Shown piece by piece: positions 49,644 to 59,309 of a DNA stretch of 64,000 nt. Under the pieces are notes generated by a model. That model was not told the origin of the DNA, searched no databases, and saw only the letters and a program-made list of their open reading frames with translations. A program made the translations under genes and the position numbers. Every line of letters starts with the position of its first letter. The stretch's first letter is position 1. The stretch lies in assembly GCA_024234975.1 (NCBI GenBank), contig JACKNH010000020.1, positions 1 through 64,000 of the forward strand, given 5' to 3'. The stretch comes from Gammaproteobacteria bacterium (lineage in GTDB: Bacteria > Pseudomonadota > Gammaproteobacteria > Ga0077536).

Positions 49644-49724
49644 GGCTGCGCATTGATCTCCTGGGTATTCGACGCGATGCCCGTTGCGGGGCATCAGTTA
49701 CGATAGCACATAACAAATCGAATA

Positions 49725-50786
49725 TTAATTATTAATTATATTGGAATTATTGCCGGCCTCGACCGGTTCCTGACGATTCGTTTCCGCACTTTGGGCAGCG
49801 CCTGGCTCCAACGCGTCCGGCGCCAGACTAGCACCCGGGGCGGGGGCTGCCCCAACCGTCGGTGACGCGGATTCCATTGGGATAACTTCCTGGTTATTCC
49901 GTTTGAAGACCATGAGTCCGACGGCAGTCAGCAGCACCACCGTGGCAACCACCGCCAACGTCATCCACCTTCCCGAATGGACATAGTCGCTATCGGCCGC
50001 CGCGCGGCGGACATGACCGCCACCGACACTCCGGGCGTGCTCGGCGAACGCCGCCAGCAATGCTTTATCGGCCAGGATGTTGACCCGCCGCAGCAACCCG
50101 CGCGAATAGCGGTGAATCGCCGCCACCGCTGCCCCTGAAAACAACTCACCGCCACGATACCCGCTGGCGTAAAGCCTGGCGTTGAGATATTCCCGCACTT
50201 CGGCCCGGGTCAACGGCGTCAGCGCGAAGCTGAAGGTGATGCGCTCCTTCAACTGCCGGATGCGATGTTGATTGAGCTTGTCATCGAGTTCAGGCTGGCC
50301 GAACAGGACCAGTTGCAGCAACTTCTCGCGGCTGGTCTCCAGGTTGCTCAACAACCGCAACTCTTCCAGGGTCTCTTCCGGCATCCCCTGCGCTTCTTCA
50401 ATAAATACAATTACTTGTCGCCCATCACCGTGCTTCTCAAGCAGGTATTGCTGCAGCAGATGCATGACTTGCAGGCGCGGCGTATCCGAACTCACCGGCA
50501 GCTTGAGTTCGAAGGCGACCGCGTGCAGCACCTCGGCCGGCGCGAGGCTGGGATTGGCCAGATAGATGATCTCGCAACCGTCGGGGAGTTCCCGTTCCAG
50601 CATGCGGCACAACATGGTCTTACCGCTGCCGACCTCGCCTACGACCTTGACGATGCCCTCACCACTCTTGATGGCATACAGCAGCGCTTCCAGTACGGCA
50701 CCACGGTTGCCGCCGGGGAAGAACAGCGCGGGATCGGGCGTGATGCGAAATGGGGGTTGGTCCAGGCCGTAGTGGGCGTAATACAT
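49725..50786 (-). CDS. mshM: MshM/ExeA-like AAA ATPase
   Basis: The 353-aa protein starts with the ExeA-type phrase YYAHYGLDQPPFRITPDP, then Walker A GEVGSGKTML and Walker B VIVFIEEAQ, with a TM near 275 (MTLAVVATVVLLTAVGLMV) and a disordered Pro/Ala tail. It lacks the peptidoglycan-binding domain of ExeA. Probably helps assemble the secretin. It starts 10 bp after the regulator's stop. Confidence 0.85.
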   Translation of the reverse strand: MYYAHYGLDQPPFRITPDPALFFPGGNRGAVLEALLYAIKSGEGIVKVVGEVGSGKTMLCRMLERELPDGCEIIYLANPSLAPAEVLHAVAFELKLPVSSDTPRLQVMHLLQQYLLEKHGDGRQVIVFIEEAQGMPEETLEELRLLSNLETSREKLLQLVLFGQPELDDKLNQHRIRQLKERITFSFALTPLTRAEVREYLNARLYASGYRGGELFSGAAVAAIHRYSRGLLRRVNILADKALLAAFAEHARSVGGGHVRRAAADSDYVHSGRWMTLAVVATVVLLTAVGLMVFKRNNQEVIPMESASPTVGAAPAPGASLAPDALEPGAAQSAETNRQEPVEAGNNSNIINN

Positions 50787-50796
50787 TCAACGAAAC

Positions 50797-52212
50797 TCAG
50801 CTGCCCGCCAGGCCCAGGCGCTGCATCTTGTTGTACAACGTGGTCCGATTGACGTTCAGCAGCCGGGCGGTTCTGCTCAGATTGCCGTCCGACATCCTCA
50901 GTGCGGTCTCGATCAGCCGCTTCTCATAGGCCATCAGACTGTCTTCCAGCCGGAAATCCGTCCGCTGCAGGACCTGCTCCACGGCAACCTCGCTGAGATC
51001 ACCCGGCGCAGTCATCGCACCTGGGCCAACAACCGGCTCCAGCTCCGATGCGAGCTGCGACGCCGTCACGGTCTGACCGGGGAATTTCGCCCCCAACCGG
51101 ATGACGATATTGCGCAGTTCGCGGACATTGCCCGGGAAGTGGTAGCCCGCCAGCAGCGACCGCGCGTCATCAGCCAGCTGAAATGGCGCCACGTTGCGCG
51201 CGTATTGGCGCTGGAAAGCTTCCAGCAGAATCGCCCAATCGGCGCCGCGGGCACGCAGCGGTGGCACGCTGATGGTCAGCACGGACAGGCGGTGGAACAG
51301 GTCGGCGCGGAACGAACCGGTACGCACGGCTTCGCGGAGATCGCGATTCGACGCAGCAATGACCCGGGCCTCTGACCGCCGTAGCGTCGTCTCGCCCAGA
51401 CGATAGTAGTCGCCGTTTTCCAGTACCCGCAGCAGCTTGGGCTGCAACTCCAGCGGCATTTCCCCGATTTCGTCCAGGAACAGCGTGCCGCGGGCCGCTA
51501 CCTCGAAGAACCCGGGCCGCTCCTCGGTGGCGCCGGTAAAAGCGCCACGCCGGTGGCCGAACAGCTGCGCTTCCAGCAACTCCGGGCTGAAGGCCGTGCA
51601 GTTGACGGTCAACATAGGTTGCTCGGAACGCTCGCTTTCCCGGTGCAGGCAGCTCGCAACCAGTTCCTTGCCGACGCCGGATTCACCCTCGATCAATACC
51701 GGGAACGGCGTGTTGGCGAACTGCGAAATCATCGCTCGCAGCGCGGCAATGCTGCTGCTGTCGCCGAGCAACAGTGCTGCTGACCCATCGGCTGCGCCGC
51801 GCTCCGGCAGCTCGGCGTCCAGAATCATCAGCTGGTGGTTCAGGCGTGCGCGCAGCAACTGCGCATCGCAGGGTTTGGGCAGGAAGTCGACCGCGCCGAG
51901 GGTCAGGGCATGCTGGATGTTGGCGCGGCGGCCCTGGCCCGACAAAACCAGGATTTTCATCGCCCGATTGAACCCGAGCAGATCCCGGATCAGGGCAAAA
52001 CCTTCATCCGGCGCATGGGGCGTCGGCGGCAGCCCGAGATCCACCAGCGCCAACGCCGGGGGATGGGTCATGCTGCGCAACATTGCCACCGCTTCGGCCC
52101 GCGAACCCGCAGCGTGCACAGCGAATTCGTCCTCCAAAGCGAAGGTCACACTGTCGACGATCAGCGGATCATCGTCGATCAGAATCAACCCCGGCTTTTC
52201 GCGGGATTTCAT
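50797..52212 (-). CDS. Sigma-54 response regulator (REC-AAA-Fis) heading the pilus operon
   Basis: The 471-aa protein has a receiver (LIDDDPLIVDS, Asp in ALVDLGLPPTP, Lys in FLPKP), an AAA+ domain with GESGVGKE, GAFTGA (RRGAFTGATEERPG) and FHFPGNVREL-type region (GYHFPGNVRELRN), and a Fis HTH (NLSRTARLLNVNRTTLYNKM). The receiver's DLGLPPTPHAPDEGFALIRDLL resembles the PEP-CTERM-box response regulator PrsR. An in-frame GTG lies at 52236. Its genetic link to the pilus operon suggests control of pilus or surface genes. Confidence 0.85.
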   Translation of the reverse strand: MKSREKPGLILIDDDPLIVDSVTFALEDEFAVHAAGSRAEAVAMLRSMTHPPALALVDLGLPPTPHAPDEGFALIRDLLGFNRAMKILVLSGQGRRANIQHALTLGAVDFLPKPCDAQLLRARLNHQLMILDAELPERGAADGSAALLLGDSSSIAALRAMISQFANTPFPVLIEGESGVGKELVASCLHRESERSEQPMLTVNCTAFSPELLEAQLFGHRRGAFTGATEERPGFFEVAARGTLFLDEIGEMPLELQPKLLRVLENGDYYRLGETTLRRSEARVIAASNRDLREAVRTGSFRADLFHRLSVLTISVPPLRARGADWAILLEAFQRQYARNVAPFQLADDARSLLAGYHFPGNVRELRNIVIRLGAKFPGQTVTASQLASELEPVVGPGAMTAPGDLSEVAVEQVLQRTDFRLEDSLMAYEKRLIETALRMSDGNLSRTARLLNVNRTTLYNKMQRLGLAGS

Positions 52213-52435
52213 GGCGTCGGTAGGTTGAGCGGACACGCGTTGCCAGGAACTCGGTTATGGTGGCCAAAGTGATGCACGGCAGAGTTTAAATGATAGCGAC
52301 CGCCACCAACATCGCTGCAGAACAAAGCGATTGCCAGCCGCGCAGTTACCGCGCCGGGCATGCCGGCCGGAATTCGGACGGCGCTGCAGGTATGATTCAT
52401 CCACGTAAAACCCTGTGCCGTGTCAACCACGACTA

Positions 52436-52463
52436 TTGCCCGCTTATTGCGACGCGGTACAAT
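52436..52463 (+). promoter_or_regulatory. Sigma-70 promoter of tkt
   Basis: TTGCCC and TACAAT are spaced by 16 bp, 88 bp before the tkt ATG. The rest of the 52213-52550 divergent gap shows no other clear site; the regulator's own promoter is not evident. Confidence 0.55.
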
Positions 52464-52550
52464 TCGGCCCTTGTTTATCCCGCCGATGCCGCACCGGATC
52501 GAAGTCCGGCGGCGGCGCGCACTCATTAACCGACAACGACAGCAGGCAAC

Positions 52551-54572
52551 ATGGCAGATTCCGCACCGGCAGTAGACCGCCGCGAACGCGCCAACGCGAT
52601 TCGCGCCCTCAGCATGGATGCCGTTCAGGCCGCCAACTCCGGGCATCCCGGCGCACCGATGGGCATGGCGGATTTCATCGAAGTCCTGTGGAACGATTTT
52701 CTCTGCCATAACCCGGCCAATCCACAGTGGTTCAACCGTGATCGTTTCGTGCTGTCGAACGGACACGCTTCAATGTTGCTTTATTCAGTGCTGCATCTGT
52801 CAGGTTATGACCTTGGCATCGACGACCTGCGCAACTTCCGCCAGCTTCACAGCAAAACCGCCGGTCATCCTGAATTCGGCGTAACGCCCGGCGTGGAAAC
52901 CACTACCGGCCCGCTGGGTCAGGGCCTGGCCAATGCCGTGGGTCTGGCGCTGGCCGAGAAGATCCTCTCCGCCCGCTTCAATCGTGACGGCCACGCCATC
53001 GTTGATCACCATACTTACGTGGCGCTTGGTGATGGCTGTCTGATGGAAGGGATTTCGCATGAAGCCTGTTCGCTGGCCGGGACCTTGCAGCTGGGCAAAC
53101 TGATTGCGCTGTATGACGACAACGGCATCTCGATCGATGGCCACGTGGAAGGCTGGTTCACCGATGACACCCCCGCACGGTTTGAAGCCTATGGTTGGCA
53201 TGTGATTGCCGGCGTCGATGGTCATGACAGTCAGGCGGTCGCTGCCGCACTGTCGGCGGCGCGGGCCGAAACAGCGCGGCCGACATTGGTGTGTCTGAAG
53301 ACCATCATCGGCTACGGTGCGCCGAACAAGCAGGGCAGTGAAGGCTGCCACGGCGCGGCGCTGGGCGACAAGGAAGTGGCCGCCGCACGGGAAATGCTCG
53401 GCTGGACCTCCGCGCCGTTTGAAATCCCCGAACATATTTACGCGGCCTGGAATGCCCGCGACCGCGGCGGCAAGGCCGAACAGCATTGGAACGCCGCGCT
53501 GGTGAACTATCGCAACGCTTATCCGGATCTGGCCGCCGAACTTGAGCGGCGCATCGCCGGCGAGTTGCCGACGGACTGGTCCATCGTGGCGGATGCTGCA
53601 ATCAATGACATGCTCGCCGCCAACAAGAAGCAGGCGACGCGGCAAGCCTCACAAGCGGCGTTGAACGCGTTCGCCCCGCATCTCGCCGAACTCATCGGCG
53701 GTTCGGCAGACCTGACCGGCTCAAACAATACCAACTTCGCCGGCTCGGTCGGCGTCAGTGCTGCTGCGGCCGATGGCAATTACCTGTACTTCGGCGTGCG
53801 CGAATTCGCCATGACCGCCATCAGCAATGGCCTCGCACTGCACGGCGGATTCATTCCATATACCGGCACCTTCCTGGTGTTCTCCGATTACGCACGCAAT
53901 GCCGTACGCATGGCGGCACTGATGGGCCTGCAGCAAGTGCTGGTTTACACGCACGACTCCATTGGCCTGGGCGAAGACGGCCCGACCCACCAGCCCGTGG
54001 AACATGCCAGCAGTCTGCGATTGATTCCCGGGCTGGATGTCTGGCGGCCCTGCGATACCGCGGAAACCTTTATCGCCTGGCGCCAGGCCATTGATCGACG
54101 TGATGGGCCTTCGGCGTTGCTGCTTTCCCGTCAGGGATTGGCGCCAGCATTGTCCACCGCGGCCCACGCCGCGGGCGCCGCCAATGGCGGATACATTCTC
54201 GACGACTGCGACGGCACGCCCGACGTCATTCTCATCGCCACCGGCAGCGAGGTGGAGCTGGCGCTGGCAGCGGCGAAACAACTGCGTAGCGGTGGCCACG
54301 CGGTCCGCGTGGTTTCGATGCCGTGCATTGAGGCATTCCGTCGTACACCTGCGCCTTACCAGACGTCGGTACTGCCTGCCGAAGTACGTCGGCGGGTGGT
54401 CATCGAAGCAGGCAGCACGGCATTGTGGTACCAGTTCACCGGTCTTGATGGGCTGGTGATTGGCATCGATTCGTTTGGCGAATCCGCGCCGGCTGCAGCC
54501 TTGTTCGACAAGTTCGGGTTTACCGCTGAACAGGTCTGTCAGCGCATCACAACTTATTTAAATCAGCACTGA
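52551..54572 (+). CDS. tkt: Transketolase
   Basis: The 673-aa protein has the N-terminal His in NSGHPGAPMGMAD, the thiamine diphosphate motif GDGCLMEG with downstream NNGISIDG-like DDNGISIDG, and the C-terminal pyrimidine part (GLALHGGFIPYTGTF, THDSIGLGEDGPTHQP). Moves two-carbon units in the pentose phosphate or Calvin cycle. Followed by gap after 16 bp. Confidence 0.96.
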   Translation: MADSAPAVDRRERANAIRALSMDAVQAANSGHPGAPMGMADFIEVLWNDFLCHNPANPQWFNRDRFVLSNGHASMLLYSVLHLSGYDLGIDDLRNFRQLHSKTAGHPEFGVTPGVETTTGPLGQGLANAVGLALAEKILSARFNRDGHAIVDHHTYVALGDGCLMEGISHEACSLAGTLQLGKLIALYDDNGISIDGHVEGWFTDDTPARFEAYGWHVIAGVDGHDSQAVAAALSAARAETARPTLVCLKTIIGYGAPNKQGSEGCHGAALGDKEVAAAREMLGWTSAPFEIPEHIYAAWNARDRGGKAEQHWNAALVNYRNAYPDLAAELERRIAGELPTDWSIVADAAINDMLAANKKQATRQASQAALNAFAPHLAELIGGSADLTGSNNTNFAGSVGVSAAAADGNYLYFGVREFAMTAISNGLALHGGFIPYTGTFLVFSDYARNAVRMAALMGLQQVLVYTHDSIGLGEDGPTHQPVEHASSLRLIPGLDVWRPCDTAETFIAWRQAIDRRDGPSALLLSRQGLAPALSTAAHAAGAANGGYILDDCDGTPDVILIATGSEVELALAAAKQLRSGGHAVRVVSMPCIEAFRRTPAPYQTSVLPAEVRRRVVIEAGSTALWYQFTGLDGLVIGIDSFGESAPAAALFDKFGFTAEQVCQRITTYLNQH

Positions 54573-54588
54573 GCAGGAGATAACTTTC

Positions 54589-55599
54589 ATGGCAATCAAG
54601 CTTGGCATCAACGGTTATGGCCGCATCGGCCGCAATGTATTGCGCGCCCTGTATGAAGCAGGCCGTACCGGTGAATTCGAAATCGTCGCGATCAATGACC
54701 TCGGCGATGCCAAAACCAATGCTCACCTGACCCGCTATGACAGCGCCCACGGCAAGTTCCCCGGTACCGTCTCGGTGGAAGGCGACAACCTGGTCGTCAA
54801 TGGCGACAAAATCAAAGTGCTGGCAGAGCGTGATCCGGCCAAGCTGCCCTGGGGTTCGTTGGGCGTGGACGCCGTGCTGGAATGTACCGGTCTGTTCACC
54901 GCGCGTGACAAGGCTGCGCTGCACCTGGCCGGCGGTGCGAAAAAAGTTGTCATCTCGGCCCCGGCATCCAAGGCCGACGCCACCATCGTCTACGGCGTGA
55001 ATCACAAGTCGTTGAAGGCTTCCGACGAAGTCATCTCCAATGCATCGTGCACCACCAACTGCCTGGCCCCGCTGGTCAAGCCGCTGCACGAGAAGATCGG
55101 CGTGCTTGGTGGCGTGATGACCACCATTCACGCCTACACCAATGACCAGGTGCTGACCGACGTCTATCACTCGGACCTGCGGCGTGCACGTTCGGCCACC
55201 CAGTCGATGATCCCGACCAAGACCGGCGCGGCCGCTGCGGTCGGCCTGGTATTGCCCGAACTCAATGGCAAACTCGATGGCCTCGCCGTCCGCGTGCCGA
55301 CCATCAACGTGTCGCTGGTTGACCTGTCGTTCAACGCCGCCCGCGCGACCAGCGTGGAGGAAATCAACAGCATCCTGCGCGAAGCCGCCGACGGCGAACT
55401 GAAAGGTGTGCTCGCCTATAACGAACTGCCGCTGGTCTCGATCGATTTCAACCATGACCCGCATTCATCCATTTACGAAGCCAGCGAGACCAAGGTCATT
55501 GGCGGCACGCTGGTGAAGGTGTTGTCCTGGTACGACAACGAATGGGGCTTCTCCAACCGCATGCTGGATACCACGGCTGCACTGATGAACGCGAAATAA
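54589..55599 (+). CDS. gap: Glyceraldehyde-3-phosphate dehydrogenase, type I
   Basis: The 336-aa enzyme has the NAD fold start KLGINGYGRIGRNV, the active-site Cys in SNASCTTNCLAPL, the catalytic His in TTIHAYTNDQ, and WYDNEWGFSNRM. Converts glyceraldehyde-3-phosphate to 1,3-bisphosphoglycerate. AGGAGA precedes the ATG. Confidence 0.96.
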   Translation: MAIKLGINGYGRIGRNVLRALYEAGRTGEFEIVAINDLGDAKTNAHLTRYDSAHGKFPGTVSVEGDNLVVNGDKIKVLAERDPAKLPWGSLGVDAVLECTGLFTARDKAALHLAGGAKKVVISAPASKADATIVYGVNHKSLKASDEVISNASCTTNCLAPLVKPLHEKIGVLGGVMTTIHAYTNDQVLTDVYHSDLRRARSATQSMIPTKTGAAAAVGLVLPELNGKLDGLAVRVPTINVSLVDLSFNAARATSVEEINSILREAADGELKGVLAYNELPLVSIDFNHDPHSSIYEASETKVIGGTLVKVLSWYDNEWGFSNRMLDTTAALMNAK

Positions 55600-55625
55600 C
55601 GCCTGAAACGGATGGTGGTGTGACT

Positions 55626-56783
55626 ATGCTTTTCCTTCGGGATTTTTCACTGTACGACAAGCGGGTGCTGATTCGGGAAGATTTGAATGTCCCGATGGTG
55701 CATGGCTCCATCAGCGACGATACCCGGATCAAGGCAGCCGTCCCCACCATCAAGTACGCATTGGACCAGGGTGCGCGGGTGATCATCGCCTCGCACCTCG
55801 GTCGCCCCACCGAAGGTGAGTTCGACGAGCGCTACTCCCTGTTGCCGGTTGCGCAGCGGTTGTCTGCGCTGCTCGGCAAGAAAGTGGAGCTGGTGAAGAA
55901 CTGGCGTCAGGGCGTCGACCTCGGGCCGGGTGAATGCGCATTACTGGAAAATATCCGCTTCGAGGTGGGTGAAAAGAAGAACAACGACGATCTCGCAAAG
56001 GAATACGCGGCGCTGTGCGACATCTTCTGCAACGATGCATTCGCCGCTGCCCATCGCGCCCAGGCATCCACCCACGGCGTCGCCAGGTTCGCACCGTCTG
56101 CCTGTTGCGGGCCGTTGCTCGAACGTGAGCTCGAAGCATTGCACAAGGCGTTGAAGGAACCAGCGCGTCCGGTGGTGGCGATCGTTGGCGGCGCGAAGGT
56201 GTCGACCAAGCTCGGCCTGCTGGAATCGCTGGCTGACAAGGTGGATCAGCTTATTGTCGGTGGTGGCATTGCCAATACTTTCATGAAGGCTGCCGGTATG
56301 CCGATCGGCAAATCGCTGTGTGAAGACGAGATGCTGGATGTCGCCGGCCGACTACTGGCGCGCGATGACATCAATATCCCGCTGCCGACTGACGTGGTCT
56401 GCGCCTATGAATTGGCCATGGATGCACCGGCGCACATTATTCGTGCGGACCAGGTCAAGGAAGATGACTGTATCTTTGATATCGGTCCGGACACGGCGGA
56501 ACACCTGGCGCAGATGCTCAACGGCGCCGGCACCATCGTCTGGAACGGACCGCTGGGCGTATTCGAGTATTCACAGTTCAGTCACGGCACCGAGGTGCTT
56601 GCGCAAGCCATTGCGAAATCCACGGCGTTCTCCATCGCCGGCGGCGGTGACACCATCGCCGCGATCAAGAAGTTCGGCGTTGATGATGACATCTCGTACA
56701 TATCGACAGGTGGTGGCGCGTTCCTCGAATTTCTCGAAGGCAAGGAACTGCCGGCCGTAGCGATTCTCGAACAACGCGGATAA
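55626..56783 (+). CDS. pgk: Phosphoglycerate kinase
   Basis: The 385-aa enzyme has RVLIREDLNVPM, SHLGRPTEG, ALLENIRFEVGEKKN, VVAIVGGAKVSTKLG, TIVWNGPLGVFE and GGGDTIAAI. It is 26 bp after gap. ATG 55626 is preferred over an earlier in-frame ATG that would overlap gap. Confidence 0.95.
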   Translation: MLFLRDFSLYDKRVLIREDLNVPMVHGSISDDTRIKAAVPTIKYALDQGARVIIASHLGRPTEGEFDERYSLLPVAQRLSALLGKKVELVKNWRQGVDLGPGECALLENIRFEVGEKKNNDDLAKEYAALCDIFCNDAFAAAHRAQASTHGVARFAPSACCGPLLERELEALHKALKEPARPVVAIVGGAKVSTKLGLLESLADKVDQLIVGGGIANTFMKAAGMPIGKSLCEDEMLDVAGRLLARDDINIPLPTDVVCAYELAMDAPAHIIRADQVKEDDCIFDIGPDTAEHLAQMLNGAGTIVWNGPLGVFEYSQFSHGTEVLAQAIAKSTAFSIAGGGDTIAAIKKFGVDDDISYISTGGGAFLEFLEGKELPAVAILEQRG

Positions 56784-56925
56784 CTTCACACGCGCGATCA
56801 GGTATAGTTGCGCGCTAGAAGTCGTGAACTGAAACACCGGATCGCCGGCGGCCATACCTGTTGACGCAACTCGCGTCGACGTCCGCCTCCGGCAGTAGGT
56901 GGATTACCTTGTTTGGGTCTCCCCG

Positions 56926-58371
56926 ATGATACGTCGTACCAAGATTGTCGCCACGCTGGGTCCCGCCAGCGACAAGCCCGCGAATCTGACCGCCATGATC
57001 GAAGCCGGCGTCGATGTCGTGCGCGTCAACTACTCCCACGATACGCAGGAGTCACATGCCAGGCGTATCGCGACGGTGCGTAAAATCGCCAAAAAGCTTG
57101 GCCGCGAAATCGCCATCATGGCGGACTTGCAGGGCCCGAAGATTCGCCTGGAAGGCTTCCGCCACGGCCCCATCGAACTCGAGGAAGGCGATGACTTCGT
57201 CATTGATGCCACGCTGGCGCCCGATGGCGGTGACGAGCGCCATGTCGGTGTCACCTACAAGGATCTGCCTGGTGACGTGAAACCCGGCGACACGCTTCTG
57301 GTCGACGACGGCCGCATCATGTTGCAGGTCGATCGGGTGCGCGGCCCGTGTATTGAAACCGTGGTCATGATTGGCGGCGAATTGTCCAATCACAAGGGAA
57401 TCAATCGTCAGGGCGGCGGACTGTCGGCCAAAGCGCTGACCCGCAAGGATCGGGCCGATCTGCGGCACGCCCTCGAACAGGGCGTCGATTACATTGCCGT
57501 CTCGTTCCCGCGGTCCGGGGAAGATATCGATACCGCACGCAAGCTGATCCAGAAGGCTGATAGTACAGCCGCCATCATCGCCAAGATCGAGCGCGCGGAA
57601 GCGGTGGAAAATGCCGAGGAAATCATCCGCGCCGCCGATGGCGTGATGATCGCGCGCGGCGATCTGGGCGTGGAAATCGGCGAACCGGCATTGCCACCGG
57701 TGCAGAAGCGCCTGATCCGTCTTGCGCGCAGCCTGCATCGTACGGTCATCACCGCCACCCAGATGATGAATTCGATGATCGACAACCCGATGCCGTTCCG
57801 GGCCGAGGTGTTCGACGTCGCCAATGCAGTTTTGGATGGCACCGATGCAGTCATGCTGTCCGGTGAGACCAGTGTCGGCAAGTATCCGATCGAAGTCGTG
57901 CGGGCCATGGCGCGGATCTGCGTCGGTAGCGAAGAGAAGTGGATAGGCGGCAGCAATCGCGGTGTGCCCGACGACCATTTCGACCGCGTCGATCAAGCCA
58001 TCGCCATGTCGACCATGTATTGCGCCAACCGCGTTGGCGCCACGGCGATTGCCGCGCTGACTGAAACCGGTTCGACATCGCTGTGGATGTCGCGTATGGA
58101 CTCCACCATTCCTATTTTTGCCTTGTCGCCGAACACCGGTACCTTGCGCAAGGTCGCACTGTACCGCGGCGTGCATCCCGTGTACTTCGATTCCTCCAAG
58201 GTTCCCTATACCGAATTGACCGCGATGGTATTGAACGAACTCAAGGCCCGCGGTGCGGTGAAAGCCGGCGACAAAGTGATCGTGACCAAGGGTGACCTGA
58301 TGGGGTTCTCCGGCGGCACCAACGGCATGAAAATCGTCGTCGTCGACCAGTTCGTCGAGCACGTCGGTTAA
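56926..58371 (+). CDS. pyk: Pyruvate kinase
   Basis: The 481-aa enzyme has RRTKIVATLGPAS, ADLQGPKIRLEGF, a K+/Mg region IIAKIERAEAVENAEEI, and the ADGVMIARGDLGVEIG signature, ending with GGTNGMKIVVVDQF. Start ATG 56926 lies 142 bp after pgk; a GTG nine codons upstream is possible. No strong ribosome site. A TATAGT at 56803-56808 could be part of a promoter. Confidence 0.95.
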   Translation: MIRRTKIVATLGPASDKPANLTAMIEAGVDVVRVNYSHDTQESHARRIATVRKIAKKLGREIAIMADLQGPKIRLEGFRHGPIELEEGDDFVIDATLAPDGGDERHVGVTYKDLPGDVKPGDTLLVDDGRIMLQVDRVRGPCIETVVMIGGELSNHKGINRQGGGLSAKALTRKDRADLRHALEQGVDYIAVSFPRSGEDIDTARKLIQKADSTAAIIAKIERAEAVENAEEIIRAADGVMIARGDLGVEIGEPALPPVQKRLIRLARSLHRTVITATQMMNSMIDNPMPFRAEVFDVANAVLDGTDAVMLSGETSVGKYPIEVVRAMARICVGSEEKWIGGSNRGVPDDHFDRVDQAIAMSTMYCANRVGATAIAALTETGSTSLWMSRMDSTIPIFALSPNTGTLRKVALYRGVHPVYFDSSKVPYTELTAMVLNELKARGAVKAGDKVIVTKGDLMGFSGGTNGMKIVVVDQFVEHVG

Positions 58372-58410
58372 GCCGTCGACCAACACCCGGTCATTTGGAG
58401 AATCGTCAGC

Positions 58411-59301
58411 GTGACAACTTCTGCGTTGTTCGAAACCACTATCACCAGTCTGCCGCTGCTGGCCAGGGGCAAGGTGCGCGATATCTATGCGGTCGATGAT
58501 GACCACCTGCTGATCATCACCACTGATCGCCTGTCCGCGTTCGACGTCATCCTGCCTGATCCCATCCCGGGCAAAGGCATTCTGCTGACGGCAGTATCCA
58601 ATTTCTGGTTCAACCGGTTTCGCGACATCATTCCCAATCACCTGACGGGAGTCGATCCTTCCGAGGTGCTGAAGACCGATGCCGAACGCAGCCAGGCCGC
58701 CGGACGCGGCATCGTCGTGCGGCGCTATCAACCGTTACCGGTGGAAGCGATAGCGCGCGGCTACATCATCGGTTCGGGCTGGAAGGACTACCAGGCCACC
58801 GGTCGGGTCTGTGGCATCGAACTGCCGGCAGGCCTTGGCCAGGCACAACAACTGCCGCAGGCGATTTTCACCCCGTCGACCAAGGCCGCAACTGGCAGCC
58901 ATGATGAGAATATCGACTTTGCCGAAGCCGAACGTCTGCTGGGCGCGGCACGCGCGACCGAAGTACGCGACGCGACGTTGCGTATCTACTGCGAAGCCGC
59001 CGAATACGCACGCACGCGCGGCATCATCATCGCCGACACCAAGTTCGAATTCGGCCTGGATGATGCGGGCAGCCTGTACCTGATCGATGAAGTCCTGACA
59101 CCGGATTCCTCACGTTTCTGGCCGGTTGAAGGATATCGCGTCGGCATCAGCCCGCCGAGTTACGACAAACAGTTCGTGCGCGACTACCTGGAAACACTCG
59201 ACTGGAACAAGACCGCGCCAGGCCCACACCTGCCGCCGGACATCATCACGCGGACCGCCGAGAAATACGCCGAAGCCAAGCGACTGCTGCTGGGACAGTA
59301 A
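58411..59301 (+). CDS. purC: Phosphoribosylaminoimidazole-succinocarboxamide synthase
   Basis: The 296-aa enzyme, with GTG start, has LLARGKVRDIYAVDDDHLLIITTDRLSAFDV-type opening, VVRRYQPLPVEAIARGYIIGSGWKDY, and DTKFEFGLDDAG with DEVLTPDSSRFW. It makes SAICAR in purine synthesis. GGAG lies 9 bp upstream. Confidence 0.96.
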   Translation: MTTSALFETTITSLPLLARGKVRDIYAVDDDHLLIITTDRLSAFDVILPDPIPGKGILLTAVSNFWFNRFRDIIPNHLTGVDPSEVLKTDAERSQAAGRGIVVRRYQPLPVEAIARGYIIGSGWKDYQATGRVCGIELPAGLGQAQQLPQAIFTPSTKAATGSHDENIDFAEAERLLGAARATEVRDATLRIYCEAAEYARTRGIIIADTKFEFGLDDAGSLYLIDEVLTPDSSRFWPVEGYRVGISPPSYDKQFVRDYLETLDWNKTAPGPHLPPDIITRTAEKYAEAKRLLLGQ

Positions 59302-59309
59302 GGGCCGGC

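Noticed and set aside
49700..49745. A+T-rich stretch with ATTAATT repeats as an origin or promoter
   Set aside because: Much of it encodes the Asn/Ile end of MshM (SNIINN); no DnaA boxes or -35/-10 pair were seen.
57052..58731. Minus-strand 559-codon frame opposite pyk and the start of purC
   Set aside because: It is antisense to well-conserved pyk and purC; low-complexity His/Asp-rich translation; no family signs.
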